Below are positions 25,909 through 38,235 of a stretch of 64,000 nt of DNA, piece by piece (within the stretch, counting starts at the first letter, position 1; every line of letters starts with the position of its first letter). A program made the position numbers and the translations under genes. Under the pieces are notes generated by a model that was not told the DNA's origin, did not search any database, and saw only the letters and a list, made by a program, of their open reading frames with translations. Source of the stretch: Agriotes lineatus (Eukaryota; Arthropoda; Insecta; Coleoptera; Elateridae). The DNA lies in assembly GCA_940337035.1 (NCBI GenBank), contig OW679203.1, positions 23,569,495 to 23,633,494 on the forward strand. The letters are read 5' to 3'.

Positions 25909-27560
25909 CCGATTTATTGAGAGCACCTAAAGGCGTGATCAAAATGAAGAAAAAGTTAAAGGCAGAGCAAATTAGGTCAAAGTAAAAATCACCAAGGGAA
26001 TGGGAGCAAAAGTGTAGACATATTCGTTCATCTCTCCAACCAGATATAGCACACAAATTTTGGAAGTTGATTTCTTCAAGGAAAACTGGTAAGAATTAAA
26101 ATAAGTAAACAGAACCGGAAATAATGAAGGACAATTTTTTAAAAATACCATGAAAATGAAAAGGCAACTGGAGCAGACCAGATCACAGCTGAAATCGTTA
26201 ATGCAATGGGAAATATGTGTTAGCAATTTCTGTAATCTTTTCACCCAAATACTACATATATAAGGAACGCATCGCAGATATTATAGAAATTATAAAAGTT
26301 AAAGACGATATTGCGCCACTATCTCCAGTGATTCTTCTAAAAAAGAGGTGCTGAGGTTTGAAACGGTAAATGAAATAAAGATCACAGTGAAAATTATTAA
26401 GAGAATGGTAAGTATAAGTGTAGACACATTATTTCATCATTACACTCAGATATAACAAAGATAGACAAATCAATGCAAGTATTAGCAAAAATAATACGTG
26501 CTGAGTTTAAAATTAAAAGATAGAGCCAGAAACTTTAACTAAGGACTTGAATAGTCGATACAAGCCACAAAAATAGAAAATTAGCTGGAACTTATGCATA
26601 ACGTATAAAGGCAAAGAGTGATAAAATATCCCAAGTATTGGACAAATTGCTTCTGAATCTTTAAACAGAGAAAATGAGATCTGAATCTTAAAATACGAAC
26701 CTGAAAAGGCAATAAAAACCATAAAAATCAAAAGGCAGCTGCAGCAGACAAGAGCACAACGCCAATTGCGAAGGAAATGAGAGATAAAGGTGTAGACGTA
26801 TTTTTTCATCTCTGTATCCCGATTTATCAAAGATAGAAAAATATTCGCAAATATTACAGATGTTTTGGAAAACAAAGATAAAGACGAAAAATTTCCTGAG
26901 ATTAAAAGCACGCAAAATAGATCTGCATTATTGAAACAAGAATTTGAAAAGCCATAAAAATCGTGTAAAGGAAAGACAACTGAAGCAAGCAAAGTCATGG
27001 AGGCATTCGTGAAGGAAATACAAGATAAAGGCTTAAACCTTTCTTACGTACACATATTCTACCATCACTACACCTAAACACAACGAAGATTGAGAAACTG
27101 TGAAAGTAAAGCTCTGCTAAGTTTTTAAACTCCGAAAGCAGAAGCTAAAATCTTTATAGAAAAAAATGAAGATGCGGTAGGAATCATAAAAAATAGGAAA
27201 CGATTTAGGGGAGAAATTATTGTGGCAATGGATGAAAAAGGTGTTGGCATGAAGAAAATATGCTGAGTTTTCAAACATGGAAAAGAGAATCGGAAACCAT
27301 AAAGGTAACATTTTAAAAACAACAAAAAATTTAAAGGTAGCTAGAGAAAACATCAAGGCAGTGGGTGATAATTGTATAATTTATCTTTCTTTCATCTCTA
27401 CTTCCCAATATAACAACGATTGAAAAACCATCGCCAATATTATAGAAACTGTGGATGTTTGGATAAGATATTGCGCCACCGTCTTTAGTGAAGAAGACGT
27501 GCTGATTTTTGAAACAGAGAAGAGAGAACCTTAAATCTTGAAGAAAGAATTTGAAGGACC

Positions 27561-30500
27561 AATGTAAACCAATGTAAACCGTTTGCGCCCAAGTGCTCTC
27601 GTGGTTGGACAACGACTCTTCTATTGCGTGAAAACAACAGCTTCCTGCTATGGAGGAATCAGCGGTACCTCGGTGGTGAAAGTGGTGATACCTAGGTAAT
27701 TTGATGCTTTCGTGGCTATATTCCCAACCAGAAACCTCTCGCTGTCGGCGGCGGCTAAGGCAAGCCAACTCAACACTGCCCAGTGCACTTTGTTGCTTCT
27801 ATTAGAACTTTGCGTCAATTAGGTTTTTAGGACGACATGCGCCGGGCGCTTACTCAGGCGCTACTGACTTCGCCGTCATCATCCGCTGGCTTTCTTCTAT
27901 TTTTAACTACACTACTTGCAATCCCCAGGATATGGTAAAAAGATATAATTTATACTATATAGGGTGACACGAATTGGCCCATTACAATATTCAGTAACGA
28001 ATAAAAGACTACAGGGTGCCCCGCTTCTCCTCTGCCCGACATGTGAAAGATCTAGAGCTGGAGCGGCAGGTCATTGTACTTCTGTGTGGCAGTCTGCAGC
28101 GACGGAGCTTCGCACTTGTGTTGTGAATGTTGTGTCTACAGTCAATCACGTGTTTGAAACTATAGGCGACCACATATAACTTACTTTGAATTCCCCGGGC
28201 GTAAAAGTACTTCGAAACCTAGAAATTGTTGCCCAGCAACATATAACTTTTTGTACTCTTATCAGTAAGAGAAACGTCAGTTTCACTGACAGCTTTTGGT
28301 ATTAAAAGTAATGTCCTTGAAAACGGTTGTAAGAAAAGGTTTGGGGAGTAATCAGTATTTATCTCTTGTTGTAAACTATTCTAGTCATGTTTCATTTATT
28401 TCTTTTTGTGTCTACTATTCTGATTGCACCATACCACATAATTATTTCACGTGTAAAACTTATTTTATTATAGAGTTTTTAGTTCTGTTGCGAGTCCTTT
28501 ATTGGTTTTAAATTCGAACATTCTCTTCTATCTCAATTCTTCAAATCAAAGCTGCGGGTGACATCGCAAGTGGCGGGTAACGCCGTGAATGTGAGTGAAC
28601 GTGAGTGTGAGCGTACGTGAACTTGCGTGTTACAAGCAAGCGCGCTCATCGTTAGCCACCACTCTTATTCAATATTTACAAAGCATATTAAGTTGATGGC
28701 ATTTTGGTAGGTGGAAGAATATCAAGAATTTCTGTTCTCTTTTATTTAAGCCTAATACGAAAGGCTTGTCCATTCCAGTACATACTTTTACTTTTAACAA
28801 CTCTTCCAGCTGATGAACATGCTAATGGTGTAAAACTGGTCAAAGATTTTCAAACGTTTTGTTTTAAAAATTTTAGATCAACTCGTTGATCATAAAGTGA
28901 ATGATTTGGAAATAAATTTTTCTAAGATTTTGTACATACACCTTTTCCCGGAGGGACTGCAGTCACAGACGAAATAGGCCGAGAACGAGCTGGCTTACCA
29001 GCGGCATTCAGATTTCAGGCAATTCGTCACTGGGGCACCGCGATTATAATTGTTAAATCGATATATCTACACACAGCCCGTCGCACAAGAGCCATGCTCT
29101 ACACCCCTGCGTTTGACGTTATGGTCGGTGACATAAAGGCGCTTTGAGGAGCTCGAGTGCGGTGGCTCTTGGTGGATCGGAGGCAATCCGAATCAATTAG
29201 GCCTCTATAGACCGCAGTCCAAGGCTCGCCGCAAAAATACGGGCGCCCTCAAAAATAATTTCAGCTGGAACTAACCGCCAGTGATTCCCCAAACCCCGGA
29301 GGACTTTGTTAATTATAAAGTTTGTAAGAACACGTGTTACCACTGGGGAAGCGCCGGTCGGCTAAGTTGAGTCTTGATTGCTCTTGTTAAAGACGACCGA
29401 CCACTAACAACCACTTCAAGTTCGGCAGACGGCAGCAATCAGAACTGACAGTTACTTATTGTTGCGGCCTTAAGTGGACTATTTGAAATCAGCTGTTTAT
29501 GTTCCCCTTGGAGAAAACGGCGGCTTTCTGTTGAGTTGGGGTTGTTACGAGGTGTTACCGATTGTAACGTCGAGTAATGTTGTTCCGAATAGGAAAAGTA
29601 ATATATTGCTATCGCAGTTTGCAGGCTTCCAGCTGCACATTTGCAATTCCTGTTATGTTATATAATTTCCTTACAGGCGTATAAATTTCTGTTTCTCGTA
29701 AAACCACATGACAGATATCACTCTAGCGGTTTCTCTGGCAACTAAAATGAGCAATTTTTCAAACTAGAAACTGAGGTTTACATAACCCTGCCTGCATGCT
29801 GCACACGCAATCTTCGTTATAGAAAACTGACATATTCCATATTGTGGAAGAACGCTCAGTGTCGAAGAATAGACAAATGCTTTGATATAGAAGCAATTTC
29901 GATGCGTCTGGGTAAAAATTAAAGATCATCCCCTACTTCTCAGGAAAACTACGCCTTAAAATTGCCAACAATTTCTAGAGATGTCAAGTTATAACTCATT
30001 TGCTCAGAAGGAGGTGAAGCAACGAACGCCTTTAAATGCAGGAAATATAAACAAACGATTGCTCAAACGGAATTGGTGAAGTTATAAACGTTATCTAAGG
30101 ATTTTAATAATTATTTTCCCTGTTTGTTCAATTAGCTAGCTCAGTATACATGGAACCCTTTCTTTATGCAGTCGTTGTTATAAAGTATTAATGTTTGCTG
30201 AAAGCAGGAACTGGTTTGCGCAAGAAAAGCCAATTTCCTTACATAACATTGTAAAATGAAAAAGAATACCAAAGAAAATAGGACAAAAAACTAGAACAGC
30301 ATATACTTATATCATATAGTTTTTAACACATATAAAACAACATTAAAACATAATGCCAATTTAACTGTCTTTAAAAGCGTTAATGTCTAAAGCCGGTCTT
30401 ATCGATGATTGCGTTCCTAACTACGCGGCCACGATGCACAGCTAAGCGTATTCTTTTAAGTGCTACTCTAACGCAGCTGGGCGAAAACACTTATTTCGTA

Positions 30501-33500
30501 ACTACAATAGTTTTTTGTAGATACTTGTATTATGTTACCTTCTGCTCCTCAAATGCAACTTCACCGTTACGGGCTGAGTTGGCCGCCGAATTGGGTTGCC
30601 CAAACCTTAGACGGTGCGACGGATGAAAAATATCTTTCAAACGAGGGAACTCCCTGACTGCTGCCCTGGCGCCTTACTGACGGCTGACGTCACGTTTTTG
30701 CAATAAAAGTCACAAATACACGTGCCTGCTTCGCAAGAATAGCGTTTGCTAGAAACCTAAACGATGGCGTGCCGTGGTTTCTACACTGTTTTGTATGACA
30801 TTAGCCGCCTGACGATCCTCACGTCGACGCTTATATTTTCCATAGTGTGATTTCGTACAATGCACTCTGAGTCCTTCACTTATATGTTGCTTGGGGTAAA
30901 GCCAGCCGGCTAATAATTCTTTCCAGCGAAAGGTGCTTGAGTTGAAACTCCTCTCATCCCGCGAACAAGTTTCAAAATCGCGTTTATCGCTGCACTTGCG
31001 AGCATCGCTAAACACAAATATAAAGGAATCCCGCACAGGTTCGAAGTCGTTCTTTTATCTATGCTAAATTAATTCTTAGTTTGAAAGGTATATAGAAATG
31101 TCGTTAAACAAAGCACACAACATATTAAAAAAATGGTAGAAAGTATGACGACGCCACCACTACCAACACGCTGGGCGCGTTTCATAAACCAAACAGTTTC
31201 AGCAAGTTGACAGGCTCCGGTTCTTAGTTTTCCCGGTTTTTTGCGATGTAATGACCATTGGTAACACCTTCTACTCAGATATGTACAATCTGAGATTTTA
31301 ACATTATTTTGAAGTTCTGTTCACGTTCCGTTGGTGTGCCGGAGAACTTTATTTTTGATTAGATCGGATATCACAAGCACACCTATGCGGATGCAGTCTC
31401 GTAAAGCCATATCCTAAGCGACATAATCCCCCGCTTGAGCTACAACTACCGCCCCGCTTGCTCTAACTTCGATCAAAGAAAACATTTTGAAGTAGTTCTT
31501 TGCTGGAAGGTGAGATCATAAGAAAATATTATTATGGTTTAAAATACGCCGATTTTGTCAGTGGTAGAATGGGTATTTTGTATTGGACGTCTGGGAGCAA
31601 AAAGCCCCAGGCGAAACACGTTTCAGAATGCATCGGGCTGCCAGCAGCAGGTTAACAAAGTGTGGTTCTCAGTTTTATTTTTTTGATTGATGGGTAACGA
31701 CTGGTCAGGGCACCTCTCGGCATCTATTTCGCCAGATATATACACGCTTGCAAGCATAATATTATCTGAATGTCTGTCTACGTTTCGTCGCTGTACCGGA
31801 AAACCCCATTTTTATATCAGCGTAGGACGTAGTACTGCGATAACCTATTGATAATATGGGAATGGTGTGGATCTCATTGTCATCAATGTCTTTGATATTA
31901 TTTCTCGTTGCCCTGAGTTTAAAATAAGAGTATATTGGTAAACCTGTTGTCGATTCTTACACTCGCGAATACAGATATCAGTATGGTCTACTAAAGCTAA
32001 AGAACAGCAACGTCCCGAATAATAACAAACCAATTTCAGACGAAGGTACAAACTCGAACGCTGAAATGCTTAACTAATATAATTTTCAAATATTTCCAAC
32101 AATAAGCAAAATTAACCTCTAAAAGTCCAAACTTCTAGAAGTCCTAAGGGACTTATAGCTATAAGGTGTATAAGTTGTAGAAACTGTTGTAATAAACGCT
32201 AAGATTAATTTCGTTTGGCTAAATAAATATGGTCGGCTATATATCCAGGATAGTGTAGGAGACGCCAGCAAGTTTGAAGGCACGCATAAAAGAAGCGAAC
32301 GCAATTTCAATGACATAGCAAGACGAATGGAAGGACTGACATCAGAAAATATTACCCGAAAATAGATTACATCGCATCAGGAAGCGAATTACGGAGCGGA
32401 ACCAAATGATGCAACTCACAAAGGCATTTCGTTTAAATAGACTTTAAAAGTGCCTTCTAAAACTCAGCTGTATTTGCAGAATTAGATAATTTTAACTGCT
32501 TTTTTATTCACCTTTTACTTTGCTTTCACAATGAATTATTATTACAACTACATAAAAGCAAAGTAACTATTTTTTCAAAGTTGGATTTGGAAATGCTTAG
32601 ACAATGTAGATGTTGTGAATTAAGCTTGGAAACGAGTCGACCGTGGTTTACAGAAAATGGACGTGCAAAGTAATGCAGCTTTGCGTCACACAGAATAGAG
32701 TGGAAATGAACCAGTAAATGCGCCCTGGCGGGTCTTGCTGTTCCAGTGTTCCACAGTTTACTGACAATGTTGCTGTTATCGGTGCAGTTAATCACAATAA
32801 AGCTACGTTTTAGTTTTTGTTAAATGGTGGAGCATAAAGAACTGAATAATGTTTTTAATGTCTGGGCAAACAAAGCTGCGTTTCAAGCCGAAGTCAATAT
32901 GTTTGCCGTACTATCACTGTTTTCTCTGCTAGTTGTGAGCTGTAGCGTGTCTGCAATCAATCATTTTCGTACATCAACATCATCCATCTGTATTCCTTTA
33001 AGAACACATTACGGGCCTAGAGGCGATCCACTGTTTGCACTACAGACAGTTTTAGGAAGTCGGTTTTAGAAGTGAGGTTGCAAAATATTGGCAGCAACTG
33101 ATAGCTGTCCCACCCTGTAAATATTTGCTAATACAGGACTCTACAATGGACAACATTGACTTCATTCGTGGCTAGTATACCAGTATTAGATAAATTTATC
33201 ACTAATAAAACAGTATGAAGAAGGTAATTATGTAGTTCGCTTAGGGACTAGTGTAGGCAATTTTCGGCTTCTACTAACAACTGCCGATCTATGATTCCAT
33301 ATTTGTTTTAGGTAGTAAAAATAAAATCCTAAAATATTTCACGATATTAAAACTTGAAGTTGTTCTGCTCTACAAAAACTGGTCTTATGGGAAAAAATTG
33401 TGGCAGGGCTCTGTAAACATGTTAATCGCAATACCTTGAAGAATGTCGTCATTCAGGACTGGTCCAGGAACTGAAGCAGTTAAAATCTGTCCAAGTATTG

Positions 33501-34904
33501 ACAGAATAGGCAATGTGTAGCACTGTATGAAAGAGTTTGCAAAGTTGGGTAGCCAGTCCCTGCTTTGGCACTCGCATTAGCGTTAATATGGTTATTTCTA
33601 ATAATTTTTACTTAAGCTAGAAGGCAGGCTTTGCAATTTAAAAGAAATCGGTGTACACCGTTAATACAGAGAAGCTAAGTTTATTCCCCGAAGAAGCTGC
33701 TACGGAAGATTACTGGTCGAAATTCTCCTGGTGCACCATCGTACACCCGCAGAAGACAATCTACAACTCTACAAGAAGGACTTTTACTGTCAGCAATCGC
33801 TGTAGAAAATCGCGAATTCAGACCTTTTGTGCACCCACAAGAAGAAATCAAGGCATTTTCCATTTTTCGTCTTAATACCTGTTGTATAATCTGTTCTACC
33901 AATTTGTGCTAACGAACATTTATAAAATTAAAGATAAAACGTTAAAATTTAGAAAAAAAATCACAACTGATCAGTTAATCCGGTATGAATTGTTTTTGTG
34001 GCAAGACGCAATTGAAAACATGATAACCTATTTAAGAAAAACAAAACATTTCAAACAAAGCGAGGTTCCCTATCCGTCGGTAATAATGCAGAATTCAAAT
34101 CACTAAAAATTTATTTTCAGTGGCTATAGGCTATAGGATGTTTAGGTCCCTCACACTTAAAAATTCTGCATTGTGCAACATTAAAAACTCTAATTTTATA
34201 ATCCCATCATTGGCATGTAGAGCCTTAGAGATCATCACCGCATGTGAAATTACTTATCAAAGCAGCGTGGCCCGGGCTATTTAACAAGGAAGAAAAATTT
34301 TTCAAAAGAATAGAGCGTTAAAGAAAGAAGACTTAAAATAGGTTAGGTCAACAATTCCCGGCTGTTGAAGTTATGCGAAGTCATTAACTTGTAGTGTGAT
34401 TAGATAACCCATTACATAATTCATATTATTTTATTTGACACACAGTGTATATTAATATAAATTACTTAGATTGACAGGTCTTCCGTGAATTTGTGTAATT
34501 TCTACGATTTCTTGCACTCGTTCAGGAAGCACGTCAGAAATGTAACTTGTAGATTTATAAGACCAGGTTATTTTACCGAAGCGGTTGAAACTTGGTGAAT
34601 AGAGAAAGGGTTGTAGGGTAAAATGTCAATAGAGTAGCTAAGCCTAACTACCTCTTAAGACATTTGTAGGTTATGTCAGTTTACAAATGAATGCACCTCA
34701 ATGCTAGAGAATGTATTAAAAAATTAAATAAAAATGCACTGCTTTTATACAGACTTTTTGTGTCATCAAGATTATTTTCGTACTAGTTTTCGTGGAATAG
34801 TAGTGCAATCAACTCAATAGCTTTTGAGGGAGATTGATAATTTTTTTCTTTATAATGCAATTGTCCCATGAATTGCTCTGGAAACTTTTAACTAATTTAC
34901 TTTA
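27561..34904. other. No gene recognised; GC-richer patches
   Basis: After the RT-derived array the sequence shows no known domain. Patches near 28550-28630 (degenerate gtgagtg/gtgaacg repeats) and 28950-29470 are richer in CpG. The minus frame at 27331-27768 overlaps the array end and is not supported as a gene. Confidence 0.5.
32899..33069 (+). CDS. Possible small secreted peptide or signal-peptide exon (weak)
   Basis: The ATG at 32899 starts a 56-codon frame whose first 19 residues (MFAVLSLFSLLVVSCSVSA) look like a clean signal peptide with an AxA-type cleavage site. The remaining 37 residues (including RTHYGPRGDP) match no family I know. The frame is also open upstream to 32824, and no promoter or splice context was found. 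Chance is a real possibility in this AT-rich DNA. Confidence 0.15.
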   Translation: MFAVLSLFSLLVVSCSVSAINHFRTSTSSICIPLRTHYGPRGDPLFALQTVLGSRF

Positions 34905-35910
34905 CTTTTGCCTCGGGTATGCTCAGATGCCCATGTGTTCCTTTTACCACTCAAATGTATAAGTACAGGAATAAACAGCTTAGAAATAAGTCGTACAATA
35001 TTTCGAACTGGGTACAAAATCAATCTTAATTAGCAATGATATGTACATAGAATTATTACACAATGTTTTATCTAGGAAACGACGCTACTTGGCGAATAGC
35101 AACCCACTATACACGTCTGTTCTGCCCGGTTGCTCGCCTGGATTCTCTCCAAGAAAATATAGATGAGGTAGAGCTCCGGTGCACTTGGACTAGAAACTAT
35201 CGGTCTCAAACAATCGCTATGAATTTCACTGAAAATGGCGATTGTTACGATGTTTGTGTAAAGGCCAATTCAATTGAATAACTAGTTTTACGGTGCAGGT
35301 GACGTGTGTAATTAGGATTTTAAGCTAGGTAGGTCGCGGGGATCCCTTGGTTAAAAGTTTGGGTACCTAGGAGAACTTGAAGGAGATGTTCACCTGGAGC
35401 GAAGTCCGCCTTTTCACTGGCGTGGTTCCCGGGGAGCACTGAAAGATCGTTTGTGCTCTCGTGTCTCAACTGGCGAAGTACAATCCGCTTTCGAAGGATT
35501 GTCAGGAAGGTGACCAACCGCGTTCTTGCTACAGATATGCTAGTTTTTTTATTGTGAATTTTGGTTATAACTTTGTTGAAGCTCGTGGATTATGATCAAC
35601 TTGACCTAGTGGGCGCCGGATGTGCGATTTAGGTTAATGGAACATTCTGCGAGACGGGTAAAGGGCCAGGCTCTCGGATTGAGGAACCAGGATCTCAAGT
35701 CTCAAGTGATTGAAATGGGTGCAGAAGTTGCTTTTCTATTTCTTGATTCTCGTTATCGGCGCAGTTGCTCCAAGCACAACTGAGTGGGAGTGGCGCTGTG
35801 CTTGCTTGTAGAAAGCTCTGAGCGCCACTGGCGGACGTCTTCTTATCTCCTGTTCGAGCGCTCAGGCAATGTAAACGCAGATTGTCACGGACATTAGCGC
35901 CGTACAAATT
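34905..35910 (+). repeat. Copy 1 of a ~1-kb noncoding dispersed repeat
   Basis: Starts near gcctcgggtatgctca and runs to the gcgccactggcggacgtctt block near 35845. The order of blocks is the same as in the 60910-62050 copy. The minisatellite region of the other copies is represented here only once (tctgcgagacggg near 35647). The small open frames in both strands (35063-35281, 35320-35517, 35695-35907) have no recognisable domains and are treated as incidental. Confidence 0.75.
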
Positions 35911-36085
35911 TATGGAATAATATTGATGCTCTAAGTAAATTTGCTACTGCCGCTAACGTTACATTGTAGTCAAAGATTTGCATTCACGTTTCCAGTAACA
36001 GAAGTTAAGCGGTGACGTTACCACTACCCCAACGGTATGGCGAGTGATGTGTAAACACGTCACGAAAACCGTCGCGAAGGTTTAA

Positions 36086-36666
36086 CTTTCCGTCGGGAGC
36101 AATATTTGGACCTCCGCTTTCGGGAGCAATGTGCTTGATAGGCAGACTTCCAAAAAAACATAATAAACACCTAATTAGGTTTAATTATACAACTGCAAGT
36201 GGTGCGTATCATTATTAGACAAGTCAAAATAAAAGAAACCACAAAAGTTTCTGCAAAAAAACATTTATTTGACCTGAAACAACTGAAAAGAAAAAAAAAT
36301 ATTTACATGTTTAGGCGCAATGTGCCGGATAGTCCAGATTAATAAATCAGGGTATTTTTAAAAAAATATTAAAAACTTTTACAGTATTTAGATTTCAAGC
36401 AAACGTAATAGATGATTTTTATGCAAATATTTCGAAAATACGTACATTGAAAAATGTGGCGAGTTCGGGCGCAATGAGCTTCTCTGAACAAAATTTAAAT
36501 AATTTTCGCAATTGAAGGCCAAACTCAAAATAAGTAGCAGGGTTGTATATATCACACCAAAATAGTCAGCTACTATGTGCGATAGATTCCCACGCCGCCT
36601 ACTGGTGGCGCGAGATAGCAAAATTGCCGCGATGTGCCTGTCAGATCAGTTGCGCCCGACGGAAGG
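36086..36666. mobile_element. 581-bp piggyBac-like MITE flanked by TTAA
   Basis: The left end ctttccgtcgggagcaa (36086) and the right end ttgcgcccgacggaagg (ending 36666) are inverted copies with two mismatches. Each is directly flanked by TTAA (36082-36085 and 36667-36670), the piggyBac target duplication. Inside, the gggmgcaatg word recurs near both ends (36122, 36315 and 36468), like subterminal repeats. No transposase is encoded; the 77-codon minus frame (36388-36621) has no known motif. Confidence 0.85.
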
Positions 36667-36699
36667 TTAATAACAAAATTTTTACTACATAAACAAACA

Positions 36700-36926
36700 C
36701 TTTATTAAAACACTTAAAAACTAAATAAATATAAAAAATAGATCACAAAAAACTAAATATAAGTAACATCTTTACGTGTGAAGAAATAAAATCCAATGCA
36801 CAGCTTAGGAATACCAACGTTTTAATCAGTAGGTTCCCACTCTTAAACTTTTCTTAGGCATAGGGGTCGCCAAATTACAGCTAATGATATACGGGTCGTT
36901 AGTACAAAAAGATTGAGAAACATTGG
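36700..36926 (-). mobile_element. hAT-like terminal fragment
   Basis: Read on the minus strand from 36926: ccaatgtttctcaatctttt, then an acgacccgtat block and ggcgacccct. This resembles the cagtggttctcaaccttttt...cgacccc terminus common to hAT elements. Only one end was found and the inner boundary is a guess. Confidence 0.45.
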
Positions 36927-36995
36927 TCTAGTGAATAACGTACTAGACTACTGAACTCTTACTCGCGAGTTCGAATCTCGCTGCGGGCAATAATT
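36924..36995 (+). mobile_element. tRNA-derived SINE head
   Basis: The A-box-like tggtctagtgaata at the start and the B-box gagttcgaatctc at 36966-36978 are about 45 bases apart, as in tRNA genes, ending in gctgcgggca. The D and anticodon arms do not pair well, so this reads as a SINE head and not a working tRNA gene. It abuts the hAT-like end. Confidence 0.6.
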
Positions 36996-37555
36996 TGTTT
37001 TATGTTGTCGAAAGATGCGGATGCAAATTTCTATCTTTTCTCACCTTTAAATCTAAAATTCCACATTAGAGACGCTCTCTGCTCTATTCGCATTCTCCGC
37101 TAACGGTAGATATTGATAAACAACTGACGCGATTTTAAACCGATTTTCACAGTAGACTTCGCAATGATTAATTCCCGTCTCCATTGCGGAGCGTCCCAAC
37201 GAGCGCATCGAAAAAACTACTCCATCTCAACACTTGCCGCAACATCGATAAGGGGCTTGCATCCACTCACTTTGTAGTATATTGAATGTAATCACGAAAT
37301 TTGTAAAGATAAATGGTACCGTCAGTAAATGGTCGACTCAGTATAAAGAGAGCTATGAAAATTTCCGCATTATCACACTTTTATATTATACGTGGCCCAT
37401 GTTGATTTTAATCGTTCGTCAATTACGATTTCTTGATATCTTATACTATTGCGCCTCCGAAGTACTACTGTCTGCTGTCCAACGTTAATTTATTCTTTTA
37501 GTTATTTTACTATACGTACTGTACTTGCTATTTTAAATTTGTAGATCAAGCTCAA

Positions 37556-37586
<31 letters not shown>

Positions 37587-37598
37587 TATCTCTCTCTA
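37556..37598 (+). repeat. (CT)n microsatellite
   Basis: About 20 CT units, with one ccctcta interruption near the 3' side. Confidence 0.95.
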
Positions 37599-38008
37599 CT
37601 ACTTGAAACGGGAACTTGACCTGTCTCGCCTGAGTGTGCTGTTTGTTGTTACATATATTTGTAATCACATTTAAATAGTTTTAAAAACACGCCAATGAGA
37701 TTGTACATTCGATGTCGGTTAATTGGCACAACCCGCGCTAATACGAGCGATCGGTTTTAACAAAAAGCTTCAGTCTGTGCTGGCATCTGAACAGGAGGAG
37801 CCCGTTAGCGCCGGTCGTGTGATGTGTTTTGTTTGTTAGCAACGGAAAGTCGCCGAGCGTACTTGATTTCAGAAGTTCAACCGATCGCCAAGTGAAGGCG
37901 AAATCCCTTCGTCCCTCGGGAACTACAAGCGGAAAGACGCGATTCAATCGAGGTTAGTGAGCTACACGGGGTGTCTGAGGTCTAGACAATAAAGAAAGTG
38001 GCAGAGAA

Positions 38009-38235
38009 ATGTGTGGTGCAATGGTAAAGGCATCGCTCTGAGTAGCTGTGGAAGTCCAAGTCCAGGTGCAAGTACTGTTCGTTACTGCAGGCTTTTATTT
38101 AAGTTGTTTTTGGAGCTCACCATTTCAATCCAGCATGGCTCAGGTCAATTGTTGAGTTAATTTCAACAGTGGTTTTCTTTAACCACGACTGGGATAAAGA
38201 AGGTAATATGAATCACACTGCTGTTAAGCTAGCTG
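38009..38235 (+). mobile_element. tRNA-derived SINE, degraded
   Basis: gtgtggtgcaatggtaaagg is A-box-like, and aagtccaggtgcaag about 45 bases on is a worn B box. Further downstream ggttttctttaaccacgac (38170-38188) matches the ggttttcc-type core shared by many insect tRNA SINEs. The tail is unclear. Confidence 0.55.

Larger units (their letters stand above)
23815..27560 (+). repeat. Degenerate tandem array of a LINE reverse-transcriptase segment
   Basis: About nine partial units are recognised by the recurring order: acagatatt..gaaattgtggaag, gatattgcg..ac, gctgaagtttcaaac, gagaan-cctgagat, ttgaagaggcgataaaaatc, ggcaactggagcagac, aagatcacaacggaaatcg, ggagataaaggtgtagacg, tttcatctctgtaac. Anchors of the gcagacaagatca word fall near 23990, 24231, 25457, 26166, 26380, 26740, 26975, 27200 and 27345. 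Translated, the best units give EFEEAIKIM, then ATGAD.I..EI, then MRDKGVDVFFHL-like strings. These line up with the RTE LINE at 63900-64000 (EFEKALKSL, APGIDKIPAEVIK). Units vary in length and are full of stops. The long minus-strand frames here (25796-27356) are antisense shadows of the repeat. Confidence 0.7.

Noticed and set aside
26513..26998. 161-codon minus-strand open frame, the second longest in the window
   Set aside because: It is the antisense of the RT-derived tandem array, is low in complexity and phenylalanine-rich, and similar frames recur at each unit.
27331..27768. 145-codon minus frame
   Set aside because: Half of it is antisense to the RT-derived array and the rest has no recognised motif.
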